A stretch of DNA of 23,838 bases. Source: an uncultured Eubacteriales bacterium (GTDB lineage Bacteria; Bacillota; Clostridia; Christensenellales; Borkfalkiaceae). The DNA lies in the NCBI GenBank assembly GCA_900543915.1, contig UQTB01000030.1, forward strand, positions 1 to 23,838, written 5' to 3'. Shown in pieces: positions 7,711 to 14,620 of the stretch; within the stretch, counting starts at the first letter, position 1, and each line of letters starts with the position of its first letter. The translations under genes and the position numbers were made by a program. The notes beneath the pieces were generated by a model, which was not told the origin of the DNA, did no database searches, and was given only the letters and a program-made list of their open reading frames with translations.

Positions 7711-7872
7711 AAAGAGTATAATCCGAACTATATGCTTGTAACAGGCGAATGGTTCGGATTTATTTTTATGGTTTCATTTTCCAATCCGTCGAAGCTTGAC
7801 GGAAACGACGACAGGATTTTTCAAAGAATATTGGACAGGGATTCCGAACGTTTTGCAGAAAATATTCTTTGA
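7711..7872 (+). other. Stretch after tRNA-Leu: possible small gene or 3' gene remnant
   Basis: No confident gene. A frame ending in TGA at 7870-7872 encodes a plausible amphipathic tail (DRIFQRILDRDSERFAENIL) and stops three bases before a strong bidirectional terminator, as a real gene end would. The only ATGs (7732, 7768) have no ribosome site. It may be the leftover end of a gene lost by insertion or recombination next to the tRNA, or chance. Confidence 0.3.
7720..7768 (+). terminator. Possible terminator after tRNA-Leu
   Basis: AATCCGAAC (7720-7728) pairs perfectly with GTTCGGATT (7752-7760), followed by TATTTTT. The loop is long (23 bases), so the call is tentative. Confidence 0.5.
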
Positions 7873-7874
7873 AA

Positions 7875-7906
7875 ACAAAAAACACGGTTTATACCGTGTT
7901 TTTTGT
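7875..7906. terminator. Bidirectional intrinsic terminator
   Basis: Perfect 14-bp stem ACAAAAAACACGGT (7875-7888) / ACCGTGTTTTTTGT (7893-7906) with a TTAT loop. It has a T run on both strands and so serves the minus-strand genes starting at 10315 as well as the plus strand. Confidence 0.85.
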
Positions 7907-7966
7907 CTGTTTTTTCATTCGGTCAAATGACGGGCAGTCAGAAATTTCCGTAGCAATCAGAATTAA

Positions 7967-8488
7967 CTAATTGTTAAAATCAATTTCTAAAATTCTTTCC
8001 AAAATTTTCATCGCTTTCGCAAAGGTGTCCCTAACAAATTGTACGCTTTCTTTCAACGCATCTTCGTAGTCTTTTGCGGCTATATCCCGTTTTGACAATC
8101 CGAGATAGTTGAAATCCTTTGCGATAAATTCAGTATTTGCTACCTTAAATTCTTCTTTGAATGCCTCGGCCAGAGTTTGCCGCATGGCAAGAATCTGCCG
8201 GGAATCCTTTCCGTCCTTTTCCAGCCTGTCTCTCAAAGCGTCTTCGAATTTGCAGTTTTTATATTTATCGTATTCATTGATATGGCAGCAAAGTCTGATA
8301 AAATTTCCCCTGTCTCCCAGATGCAATTCATAGTGAAATTCCAAACCGCGCAAAGCCTTGAGGCTGTCAAAAGCACGGCAGGATATCTTTGTCATGTGAC
8401 ACTTTTCATACGCGGCGTTATATGTGCCCGCGTATTCGATAAAAAATCTTTGGTTCTCCACCGTCAAATCGAATTGTAATTTGTTCAT
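7967..8488 (-). CDS. Small charged cytoplasmic protein, unknown function
   Basis: 173 residues, no signal peptide and no membrane helix. Sequence begins MNKLQFDLTVENQRFFIEYAGTYNAAYEK, has a mixed first half with several Cys and His (EKCHMTKISCR, FIRLCCHINEYDK), and a helical, highly charged second half. I do not recognise a family. AAGGAGAA stands 8 bases before the ATG, a good ribosome site. It starts 15 bases after the stop of the LRR lipoprotein gene on the same strand and ends before the bidirectional terminator, so the two are almost certainly one transcript. Codon use is AT-rich compared with the window, as in its neighbour, which suggests they arrived together. Confidence 0.75.
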   Translation of the reverse strand: MNKLQFDLTVENQRFFIEYAGTYNAAYEKCHMTKISCRAFDSLKALRGLEFHYELHLGDRGNFIRLCCHINEYDKYKNCKFEDALRDRLEKDGKDSRQILAMRQTLAEAFKEEFKVANTEFIAKDFNYLGLSKRDIAAKDYEDALKESVQFVRDTFAKAMKILERILEIDFNN

Positions 8489-8503
8489 GTTGCGGTTCTC
8501 CTT

Positions 8504-10315
8504 TTAATTTTCTTTTTTCCAGACAACGGGCGTTTTTCCGTCCGTGTCGTAATGCCAGTAGTTGCCGTTGTAATCCGTGCCGTCGGCATTCAGCGCAGGC
8601 TCTCCTTCGCTGTAAAAGTATACGGGATAAGAAACGTTGTTATTGTCCGCTATCTGCTCCCACTCCCGGTCGCTGCCTTTGTAATATACAGATAATTTTT
8701 TACACCCCCAAAATGCGCTGCGTTTAATGATTGTTATGCTGCGTGGGATTATTATACTTTCAAGTAAACTGCAATCGGAAAACGCCCTGTCTCCTATGCT
8801 TTCAACGTTTTCAGGGATCACTAGGCTCATGAGCAAGCTGCAACTAGAAAAAACGCCGTTTCCTATACTCGTCACGCCGTCGGATATCTGTATACTTGTA
8901 AGCGAGCTGCAACCGGAAAATGCGCTTTCGCCAATACTCGTCACGCTGTCGGGGATCTGTATGCTTTTAAGAGAGGTGCAATGAAAAAACGCCATGTTAC
9001 CTATACTTGTCATACTATCGGGGATCTGTATGCTTGTAAGAGAGGTGCAACCATTAAACGTGCTGACTCCTATACTCGTCACACCGTCGGGAATTTGTAT
9101 ACATGTGAGCGAGCTGCAACCGGAAAATGCTCTGTCTCCTATAATTGTCACGCTGTCGGGAATTTGTATACATGTGAGCGAGCTGCAACTGGAAAATGCT
9201 CTGTCTCCTATAATTGTCACGCTGTCGGGTATATTGATATCTGTGAGAGAAGTACAGCCGCCAAACGCCGATTCTTTTATGAGCGTAACGCCGGCGCCAA
9301 TTTTAACGCTTGTTAAGGAAGTGCAATCAAAAAACAAAGCTGTTTCTACAATCGCCACACTGCCTGGAAGCTCTATTTCTTTAAGCGAGCTACAGTAAGA
9401 AAATGCCTCGCATCCTACACTTGAAACGCCGCTTGGGATTTGTATACTTGTGAGCGAGCGGCAAAATTGAAACGCCCTGTCTCCTATGCTTACAATGTTT
9501 TCAGGGATTACTAGGCTCATGAGCGAGCTACAACCATAAAATGCGCTGTCACCAATACTCGTCACGCCGTCGGGAATTTTAACATTTTTGAGCAAGGGGC
9601 AGTTGTTAAACGCTCCGTCACCAATACTCGTAACAGAGTCGGGGATCTTAATATCTTTAAGCGAATAACAGGATGCAAACATACTGTCTCCTATACTTGT
9701 CACGCCGTCGGGGATTTCAATGCTTTTAAGGGAGCGACAACTTTCAAATACACGATTTCCCATACTTGTCACGCTGTCGGGAATTATTATGCTTATGAGC
9801 GAAGCACAATGTGCAAATGTCTCATTTCCTATACGCTCAATACTTGGAGACAAATAAATATTTTTTATACCCTCCACGTCAAACAATGGCTTTGACAAAA
9901 AGGGGTCATAGCTACTGTAGTCTCTTATATTTCCAGAGCCGAAAATATACAGATCGTAATACCTGTTGTTGATCGGCACTAAGTAGCCCGTTATCGACCC
10001 GTCGTAATTTTGAGACATATCATAGCTGGTCACCGCCACTTCGCCGATTGTTTTCCCGCATTGCGAACAAGTCTCTGTTTCAAACCGATGCAAACTGTCA
10101 AGAGGCTCCGTGTAGTTGTCCTTGTATTCATACCCGCACTTACTGCAGGTGTGTATCGTATATCCCGCAGCTATGCAGGTGGGGTCCACAACAGTATTGA
10201 TGTAATCATGGTATAACTTGCATTCGTTTCTCTCATCGTCGCACGCTCCAAATATAAGCGCCGCAGACAGCAAGAGAATGCCAAGCAAAAGCATATGTTT
10301 GTTTTTCCGTGTCAT
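8504..10315 (-). CDS. BspA-type leucine-rich repeat surface lipoprotein
   Basis: 603 residues. Lipoprotein signal peptide with the lipidated Cys at 25 (LIFGAC). Residues 32-90 hold a Cys/His-rich module with CxxC pairs C57/C60 and C83/C86 (HTCSKCGYEYKDNY, TCSQCGK), of the kind often seen in clostridial surface proteins. From about 149 to 540 come 17 repeats of 23 residues with consensus LTSIxIPDSVTSIGDxAFxxCSS, the LRR_5/BspA type. The C-terminal 62 residues (SVYYKGSDREWEQI ... YWHYDTDGKTPVVWKKEN) are the usual cap of gut Firmicute BspA proteins. Such proteins are exposed on the surface and many bind host or bacterial ligands; the ligand is unknown here. The ATG has GGAGGA 9 bases upstream. 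The gene is preceded by a promoter, a large stem-loop and a terminator in its leader. Confidence 0.93.
   Translation of the reverse strand: MTRKNKHMLLLGILLLSAALIFGACDDERNECKLYHDYINTVVDPTCIAAGYTIHTCSKCGYEYKDNYTEPLDSLHRFETETCSQCGKTIGEVAVTSYDMSQNYDGSITGYLVPINNRYYDLYIFGSGNIRDYSSYDPFLSKPLFDVEGIKNIYLSPSIERIGNETFAHCASLISIIIPDSVTSMGNRVFESCRSLKSIEIPDGVTSIGDSMFASCYSLKDIKIPDSVTSIGDGAFNNCPLLKNVKIPDGVTSIGDSAFYGCSSLMSLVIPENIVSIGDRAFQFCRSLTSIQIPSGVSSVGCEAFSYCSSLKEIELPGSVAIVETALFFDCTSLTSVKIGAGVTLIKESAFGGCTSLTDINIPDSVTIIGDRAFSSCSSLTCIQIPDSVTIIGDRAFSGCSSLTCIQIPDGVTSIGVSTFNGCTSLTSIQIPDSMTSIGNMAFFHCTSLKSIQIPDSVTSIGESAFSGCSSLTSIQISDGVTSIGNGVFSSCSLLMSLVIPENVESIGDRAFSDCSLLESIIIPRSITIIKRSAFWGCKKLSVYYKGSDREWEQIADNNNVSYPVYFYSEGEPALNADGTDYNGNYWHYDTDGKTPVVWKKEN
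9091..9228 (-). repeat. 69-bp near-identical tandem repeat inside the LRR gene
   Basis: 9091-9159 and 9160-9228 differ at one base (9121/9190). Each encodes one 23-residue LRR unit (GDRAFSxCSSLTCIQIPDSVTII order), showing recent unit duplication. Confidence 0.95.
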
Positions 10316-10351
10316 AATTTTTTCCTCCGTTGAAATATATCTTTATATTAC

Positions 10352-10384
10352 AAAAAAATGCCGCCTTCCATGCAGAAAGCGACA
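10352..10384 (-). terminator. Leader terminator upstream of the LRR lipoprotein gene
   Basis: On the minus strand TGTCGCTTTC (10375-10384) pairs with GAAGGCGGCA (10359-10368) around a TGCATG loop, with G-U pairs, and is followed by seven T. It lies between the promoter and the start codon at 10315, 37 bases before the ATG, so it should act as an attenuator rather than a gene-end signal. Confidence 0.65.
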
Positions 10385-10409
10385 CCTGTAAAATGTCCTT
10401 TCCGCTTAG

Positions 10410-10511
10410 CTGCGACACTAACTTAAAATCTACAGAAGATTTTTTTTAACGCGAAAAGATACACTCCACCGAGAGTATACTTCTGTAGAAAAAAATTAAG
10501 TTAGGTCGCAG
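10410..10511 (-). promoter_or_regulatory. Large structured leader element (riboswitch-like stem-loop)
   Basis: Outer arms on the minus strand: CTGCGAC pairs with GTCGCAG (7 bp), then after one bulged base CTAACTTAA with TTAAGTTAG (9 bp), an internal loop (7 T opposite ATT), then CTACAGAAG with CTTCTGTAG (9 bp). The apex holds ATAC/GTAT and CTC/GAG around GGTG. The predicted transcript start is at the foot of the first stem. I do not recognise a known riboswitch class. Confidence 0.55.
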
Positions 10512-10515
10512 ATTT

Positions 10516-10544
10516 ATTGTAACACTAATTTTATGATTTTGCAA
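10516..10544 (-). promoter_or_regulatory. Promoter of the LRR lipoprotein operon
   Basis: On the minus strand TTGCAA (10539-10544), 17-base spacer, TACAAT (10516-10521), with TGT before it (extended -10). A start site near 10509 gives a leader of about 195 bases. Confidence 0.7.
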
Positions 10545-10749
10545 TTGTTTTGGAAATAAAATAAGTTCGGAATTTCTGTAATAAAATTTTTTGATGAATG
10601 GAAGGAGCCGAGATAAACAAAGCAAAAAAGTGCGGGATTGCCGCTCCGGCAGCTGAAAAAACGCCGGAAGCCGGAAATTAACCTTGAGTGATTTTTTCAG
10701 GGCGCATAAAAAACAGGGCGGCTCGCCGCCCTGTCCGGAAAGTATGAAA
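10545..10749. other. Gene-free stretch between two minus-strand genes
   Basis: Apart from the terminator at 10708-10734, nothing coding is supported; open frames crossing it are AT-rich or antisense and have no ribosome sites. The GC-rich piece 10635-10680 has small repeated CCGG/GCCGG motifs but no convincing structure. Confidence 0.6.
10708..10734 (-). terminator. Terminator of the 132-residue protein gene
   Basis: ACAGGGCGGC (10713-10722) and GCCGCCCTGT (10725-10734) form a GC hairpin; on the minus strand it is followed by six T. It lies 16 bases past the stop codon. Confidence 0.85.
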
Positions 10750-11148
10750 TCAGCGTTTCGATTCAGAGAGTTCCTTTTTCGAGTTGGCAGTTCTTTTGAG
10801 GAGTTCTGCGTGCAGAAGGAGCAGCGTGTCCTCGGGTTCGCCGACGAGATTGAGATAGTATTTTGCAAAGAGCCTTACGTACGATTTTCTGTAATTCAGG
10901 AACGTTTTGGTGTCGATGTATAATTCCTGATTGAGCGCTTTCGTCTTTTTGTATTTGTAAAAGTGATTGATGTAGATGGTCGTGATAATCCGCTGATGAC
11001 CGATCTTGTGCAGATAATCTTCGTCTGAAAAATGGTCGAGCACGCGCGCGAATGCCGTATGCACCCTGTGGTCGGATGATTCGGAATTGTAAAGTTCCTG
11101 AATGATCAGCTTTTCCACCGTCTTGATCTGAATTGTTTTTCCGTTCAT
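10750..11148 (-). CDS. Small helical protein, possible ArpU/sigma-region-4-like HTH
   Basis: 132 residues, basic, all-helical by eye, no signal peptide. The C-terminal part LYIDTKTFLNYRKSYVRLFAKYY has the spacing of a DNA-reading HTH of the sigma-70 region 4 / ArpU kind (short turn, T-x-x-x-Y-R-K, then a hydrophobic helix). The first half (MNGKTIQIKTVEKLIIQELYNSES) is unassigned. Its pattern resembles the other small protein at 21022 in this window. Family assignment is an inference from pattern alone. AGGGGAA stands 7 bases before the ATG, and a dedicated terminator follows. It is monocistronic. Confidence 0.65.
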   Translation of the reverse strand: MNGKTIQIKTVEKLIIQELYNSESSDHRVHTAFARVLDHFSDEDYLHKIGHQRIITTIYINHFYKYKKTKALNQELYIDTKTFLNYRKSYVRLFAKYYLNLVGEPEDTLLLLHAELLKRTANSKKELSESKR

Positions 11149-11221
11149 TTTCGTGTTCCCCTTATCTATTCTATCATCGCCGCAAATTCAAAAATTTCCA
11201 ATATCCGGAAATTTATGTCGT

Positions 11222-11250
11222 TTTATACGCTTTACGTATTTTATTCCCAA
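11222..11250 (-). promoter_or_regulatory. Candidate promoter for the 132-residue protein
   Basis: On the minus strand TTGGGA (11245-11250), 17-base spacer, TATAAA (11222-11227), about 75 bases before the start codon. Confidence 0.4.
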
Positions 11251-11430
11251 TATATTTACCTGAAAATTTGTCAAATCGTTGCATATTAAGGGAATTATGA
11301 TAAAGATAATATCTGCAGCCGGCGGGGAACGGGTAGGGATCCGGTAAAAGCAGGCGCGCGGCGCTTAGACTCCGGCGGAGCAAAGCGCAAAAGATTTTCG
11401 TTTCCCGCGCGAAAATTCCGTTCAAATCCC
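11251..11430. other. Gene-free stretch before tRNA-Ala
   Basis: No credible gene, RNA or repeat. It changes from AT-rich (to about 11310) to GC-rich (11315-11420), which may mark the edge of the AT-rich block between the two tRNA genes. Confidence 0.5.
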
Positions 11431-11459
11431 TTGCAGTAATCGCCGATTTATGATACAAT
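11431..11459 (+). promoter_or_regulatory. Promoter of tRNA-Ala
   Basis: TTGCAG (11431-11436), 17-base spacer, TACAAT (11454-11459) with TGA before it (extended -10). The tRNA begins 15 bases later. Confidence 0.75.
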
Positions 11460-11473
11460 AATACGGTAAAAAC

Positions 11474-11549
11474 GGGGGCGTAGCTCACTTGGTAGAGCGC
11501 TTGAATGGCATTCAAGAGGTAGTCGGTTCGATCCCGATCGTCTCCACCA
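11474..11549 (+). tRNA. tRNA-Ala, anticodon GGC
   Basis: 76 nt including encoded CCA. Acceptor GGGGGCG pairs with CGTCTCC allowing two G-U pairs; anticodon stem CTTGA/TCAAG around ATGGCAT with anticodon GGC (reads GCC); T arm GGTTCGATCCC. The acceptor uses two wobble pairs. Confidence 0.95.
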
Positions 11550-11569
11550 CAGCGCCGAACGGCAGGGAA

Positions 11570-11597
11570 AAGTACCGCAAAAGCGGTGCTTTTTTTG
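11570..11597 (+). terminator. Terminator of tRNA-Ala
   Basis: AAGTACCGC (11570-11578), AAAA loop, GCGGTGCTT (11583-11591) with one G-U pair, followed by a T run to 11597. Confidence 0.85.
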
Positions 11598-11673
11598 TCT
11601 TATTGAGACGGGAAAGAAAGGGAGCGGCTGTCTGGCAGCCTGGGGAGACGGAACCGCTGCCTGCGTGAGAAAG

Positions 11674-11702
11674 TTGAAAAATCAGGATGATTCTGTTACA
11701 AT
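11674..11702 (+). promoter_or_regulatory. Promoter of the beta-glucosidase gene
   Basis: TTGAAA (11674-11679), 17-base spacer, TACAAT (11697-11702) preceded by TGT. The leader to the start codon is about 70 bases. Confidence 0.7.
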
Positions 11703-11720
11703 AAGAGAGAAAGTTGGAAA

Positions 11721-11755
11721 CCGTCCGGCTTCGCGGCCGCCGAACGGCGTTTTTT
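11721..11755 (+). promoter_or_regulatory. Hairpin plus T-run in the beta-glucosidase leader, possible attenuator
   Basis: A GC-rich inverted repeat (CCGTCCGG at 11721-11728 with CCGAACGG at 11740-11747, inner CGCC/GGCG alternatives) is followed by TTTTTT at 11750-11755. It lies between the promoter and the ATG at 11781. No clear BglG/LicT-type antiterminator target is seen. Confidence 0.4.
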
Positions 11756-11780
11756 AGGAAGAGAAAAAGGAGGGTGCAAA

Positions 11781-13133
11781 ATGAGCGGTAAAAAGATCGT
11801 ATTTCCCGATCGGTTTATTTGGGGCGTTGCGACGAGCGCCGGGCAGACGGAGGGCGCCGCGCTGGAGGACGGCAGAGGGCTGAGCATCTGGGATGTGTTC
11901 GCGCGGATTCCGGGAAAAATATACCGCAATCAGCTGCCGGATACGGCGGACGATTTTTACCACCGTTACCGCGAGGATTGCAAGATTCTGCGCGATCTCG
12001 GGGTGCAGTCTTTCCGCATGTCTCTGTCCTGGCCGCGCCTGTTTCCGGAGGGGACGGGAAAGGTCAACGAAAAAGGCGTCGCCTTCTATCACAACGTGTT
12101 TTCCGAACTGAAAAAGTACGGAATCATGCCCAATGTGACGCTGTATCACTGGGATCTTCCCTATGCGCTGCAGGAGGAGCTCGGCTGGCTGAACCGCGAT
12201 ACCGCTAAGAAGTTCGCAGATTACGCCTCCTTTGTCTTCCGCGAATTCGGGGACGAAGTGGATTATTTCGCAACGCTGAACGAGCCGATTGCGACCTATG
12301 TCGGTTACGGGCTGGGGGCGTTTGCGCCCGGGATCCGCGGCGAGCGGTTCGGGCGCCAGGCCAATCACAATCTCCTATTGGCGCACGGCCTGGGCGTAAA
12401 GGCGTTCCGGGCGGAGCAGAAGAATAACCGAATCGGCATCGTGATCGACATCTGGAACCGGGAACCGGTCCACCCCGGCAACGAACGGGAATGCGCGATT
12501 GCAGAGCGCGAGAACGAACTTGCGCATTTATCCTATCTGAATCCGGTGTTCAAGGGGGATTACAGCGCCTATTACAAGCGTTGGCTGGAAGAGAACGGCA
12601 TCCGCCTCGAGGTCGGCGCGGATGACGGGAAGACGATCGCGCAGCCGCTCGACTTTTTCGGTCTGAACACCTATTCCCGCGTCCTGATCGGGGAAAAGGA
12701 CGGCGATGCGACGCAGAAGATCAAACAGCTGGGAGGCAACTTTCAGGCAAACGGTCAGGAATTTTATCCGAAGGCGGTTTACGACGCGCTGCTCATGCTG
12801 AAGCGCGATTTCATCGGGGATCTCCCCGTGTTCGTCACCGAAAACGGGACGTATCGGGAGGACGAAGGACTCGACGCGGACGGAACGTGTAAAGACGAGC
12901 ACCGCATCCGCTACATCGAGGGATACGTGCGGTGGATGAAGCGCGCGATCGACGAAGGAATCGACCTGCGCGGATATTATGCCTGGAGCCTTATGGACAA
13001 CTGGGAATGGACTGCGGGATATCATTATCGGTTCGGGCTGGTGCACGTCGATTACGAAACGCAGAAACGAACGTGGAAGGAAAGCGCCTACTGGTACCGC
13101 GATCTCATCAGACGCAACGGATTAAACGGGTAA
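11781..13133 (+). CDS. Glycoside hydrolase family 1 beta-glucosidase
   Basis: 450 residues, full GH1 length, no signal peptide, so cytoplasmic: hydrolyses beta-glucosides (cellobiose or aryl glucosides) brought in by a transporter not seen here. Motifs: FIWGVATSAGQTEGA at the N-terminus (residues 12-26); YHWDLP (122-127); acid/base Glu in TLNEP (E168); NTYSR; nucleophile Glu in FVTENGT (E354); and DNWEWTAGYHYRFGLVHVDY near the end. The EW of DNWEW is the pattern of glucosidases, whereas 6-phospho-beta-glucosidases carry S and a downstream K/Y signature, so an unphosphorylated substrate is likely. Odd: the usual YQ in the first motif is GQ (G21), the tyrosine being replaced. GGAGGG stands 7 bases before the ATG. 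The next gene is 85 bases downstream on the same strand. Confidence 0.95.
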   Translation: MSGKKIVFPDRFIWGVATSAGQTEGAALEDGRGLSIWDVFARIPGKIYRNQLPDTADDFYHRYREDCKILRDLGVQSFRMSLSWPRLFPEGTGKVNEKGVAFYHNVFSELKKYGIMPNVTLYHWDLPYALQEELGWLNRDTAKKFADYASFVFREFGDEVDYFATLNEPIATYVGYGLGAFAPGIRGERFGRQANHNLLLAHGLGVKAFRAEQKNNRIGIVIDIWNREPVHPGNERECAIAERENELAHLSYLNPVFKGDYSAYYKRWLEENGIRLEVGADDGKTIAQPLDFFGLNTYSRVLIGEKDGDATQKIKQLGGNFQANGQEFYPKAVYDALLMLKRDFIGDLPVFVTENGTYREDEGLDADGTCKDEHRIRYIEGYVRWMKRAIDEGIDLRGYYAWSLMDNWEWTAGYHYRFGLVHVDYETQKRTWKESAYWYRDLIRRNGLNG

Positions 13134-13218
13134 AAAACTATTTTCGCCTTTTTTTCGCGATCCGGGACAAATTCCGGCGATCTGTCGTTTTAAAAGTAAA
13201 AGTCGGGAGGAGAGAAGG

Positions 13219-14535
13219 ATGAAAAGAGGAAAGAAAGCGATCGCCCTGCTTTTGGCAGTTCTTGTCTGCGGCAATCTGTTCGCATGCGGCGGAAAGAGCC
13301 GGGAACTCGGCGTGCCCGCGCGGGCGGAAGCGCTCAGCCATGAAGAGCGGCTGGAGGCAGAGTACCGGAAAACGGCGGAGCGCGCAGAGGCGTTTGCTCC
13401 CGCGTTTGCCGCGGCGGCTTACCGCATCAGGGAAGCGGCAGACGGCAACGTGGCGGTGGCGCCCGTCTCCGTCTTTATGGCGATGTCCCTCGCGGCGGTC
13501 TGCGCGGGCGGGGAGACGCGGGAAGAGATCTTGTCCGCGCTCGGGCTCTCATACGGGGAACTGCGCGCCGGCTTTTCTGCTTTTTACCGTTCGCTGATGG
13601 CGGAATTTACCACGAATACCGGCGATCTGGAGGGGGAGCTTGCGCTCGGCAACTCCATCTGGCTGAACGAGGAAACCGCCGTGAACGGGGACTGTATCCG
13701 TACGCTTGCGGAGGATTTTTTCTGTTACTCGTATGCGGCTGACTTTTTGAGCGACAACAGGAGGGCGAACCGCGCCGTGAGAGATTTTGTCAAAGAGCAG
13801 ACGCGCGGAATAATCGACCGCGACTTTGCACTGCAGACGGATACGCTGTTCGCGCTCATCAATACGCTTTATTTGAAAGATATCTGGAGAGAATACGGAA
13901 AGAAACTCTCCTTTACGGCGGAAAATTATGAATTTACGGAATGCGACGGAGCGACACGCGCGCAGAAGTTGCTGGTCGGGAACTACGCTGCCGGGCGGGT
14001 TTCGGAAAACGAGCGGTACGCGACGTTTTTCGCGCGGACGTATAACGGTTTCCGCCTTCAGTTCATCCTGCCGAAGAATGGGGACTCCGTCGACGAAGTA
14101 TTTACCGCCGCATCGCTCGCCGAAGCTGCGGCGATTTACGACTGGGGCGCGGTGGACGAAGAGAATCGCATCCGCTACTATACCCGCTGCCTTTTCCCGG
14201 CGTTCGAGGCTTCCTTTGACGGCGAAGTGAAATCCCTGCTGCAGGACGCATTCGGCATCCGCTCGCTGTTTGACCGGGATACCTGCGATCTGTCTTCTCT
14301 GTCCGAGAACCGCGCCTATTGTTCGTGCGTACGGCACGCGGCGGAACTGAAGGTGAATGAGCGTGGAATCGAGGGCGCCGCAGTGACGGTGATGACGTTC
14401 CCGGGCGCGGGTGATCCCGGCCCCGACCCTTATGAGGACGTCTTTCTCGACTTTGTGGTGGACGGCGCGTTCGGCTTTATCCTCTCTGACCCGTACGGCG
14501 TCACGCTGTTTTCGGGCGTCGTCAATCGGCTCTGA
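13219..14535 (+). CDS. Serpin-family lipoprotein (serine/cysteine protease inhibitor)
   Basis: 438 residues. A lipoprotein signal peptide ends LFAC with the lipidated Cys at 23, followed by a charged linker and a full serpin domain from about residue 55. Serpin landmarks: NVAVAPVSVFMAMSLAAVCAGGETREEIL (helix B/shutter region), NSIWLNE, NTLYLKDIWR (strand 3A), RLQFILPK, and the reactive-loop hinge ELKVNERGIEGAAVTVM followed by FVVDGAFGFILSDPYGVTLFSGVV. The hinge G-x-E-A-A pattern is kept as GIEGAAV, which suggests an inhibitory serpin. The loop after it (TFPGAGDPGPDPYEDV) is Pro/Gly/Asp-rich, so the target protease cannot be guessed. Family knowledge: surface serpins of gut bacteria protect against host or microbial proteases. 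GGGAGGAGAG lies just before the ATG. A terminator follows. Confidence 0.93.
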   Translation: MKRGKKAIALLLAVLVCGNLFACGGKSRELGVPARAEALSHEERLEAEYRKTAERAEAFAPAFAAAAYRIREAADGNVAVAPVSVFMAMSLAAVCAGGETREEILSALGLSYGELRAGFSAFYRSLMAEFTTNTGDLEGELALGNSIWLNEETAVNGDCIRTLAEDFFCYSYAADFLSDNRRANRAVRDFVKEQTRGIIDRDFALQTDTLFALINTLYLKDIWREYGKKLSFTAENYEFTECDGATRAQKLLVGNYAAGRVSENERYATFFARTYNGFRLQFILPKNGDSVDEVFTAASLAEAAAIYDWGAVDEENRIRYYTRCLFPAFEASFDGEVKSLLQDAFGIRSLFDRDTCDLSSLSENRAYCSCVRHAAELKVNERGIEGAAVTVMTFPGAGDPGPDPYEDVFLDFVVDGAFGFILSDPYGVTLFSGVVNRL

Positions 14536-14576
14536 CGATCAGGAAGCGGTTTCAACTGCGAAAAGAGTATGCCAAA

Positions 14577-14607
14577 AGCCGGCGGGCAGACCCGTCGGTT
14601 TTTTTCT
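14577..14607 (+). terminator. Terminator of the serpin gene
   Basis: AGCCGGCGGG (14577-14586), CAGA loop, CCCGTCGGTT (14591-14600) with two G-U pairs, followed by TTTTTCTTTT. Confidence 0.8.
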
Positions 14608-14620
14608 TTTGCCGCTGCGC

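Noticed and set aside
7630..7872. Open frame starting MAELADALDSGSSGGDFVQVQLLSSAP
   Set aside because: The N-terminal part is the translation of tRNA-Leu itself, a well-known false gene; there is no ribosome site.
8727..9398. Plus-strand frames with repeated Ile/Ser-rich units opposite the LRR gene
   Set aside because: Repetition is the antisense image of the 69-bp LRR coding units.
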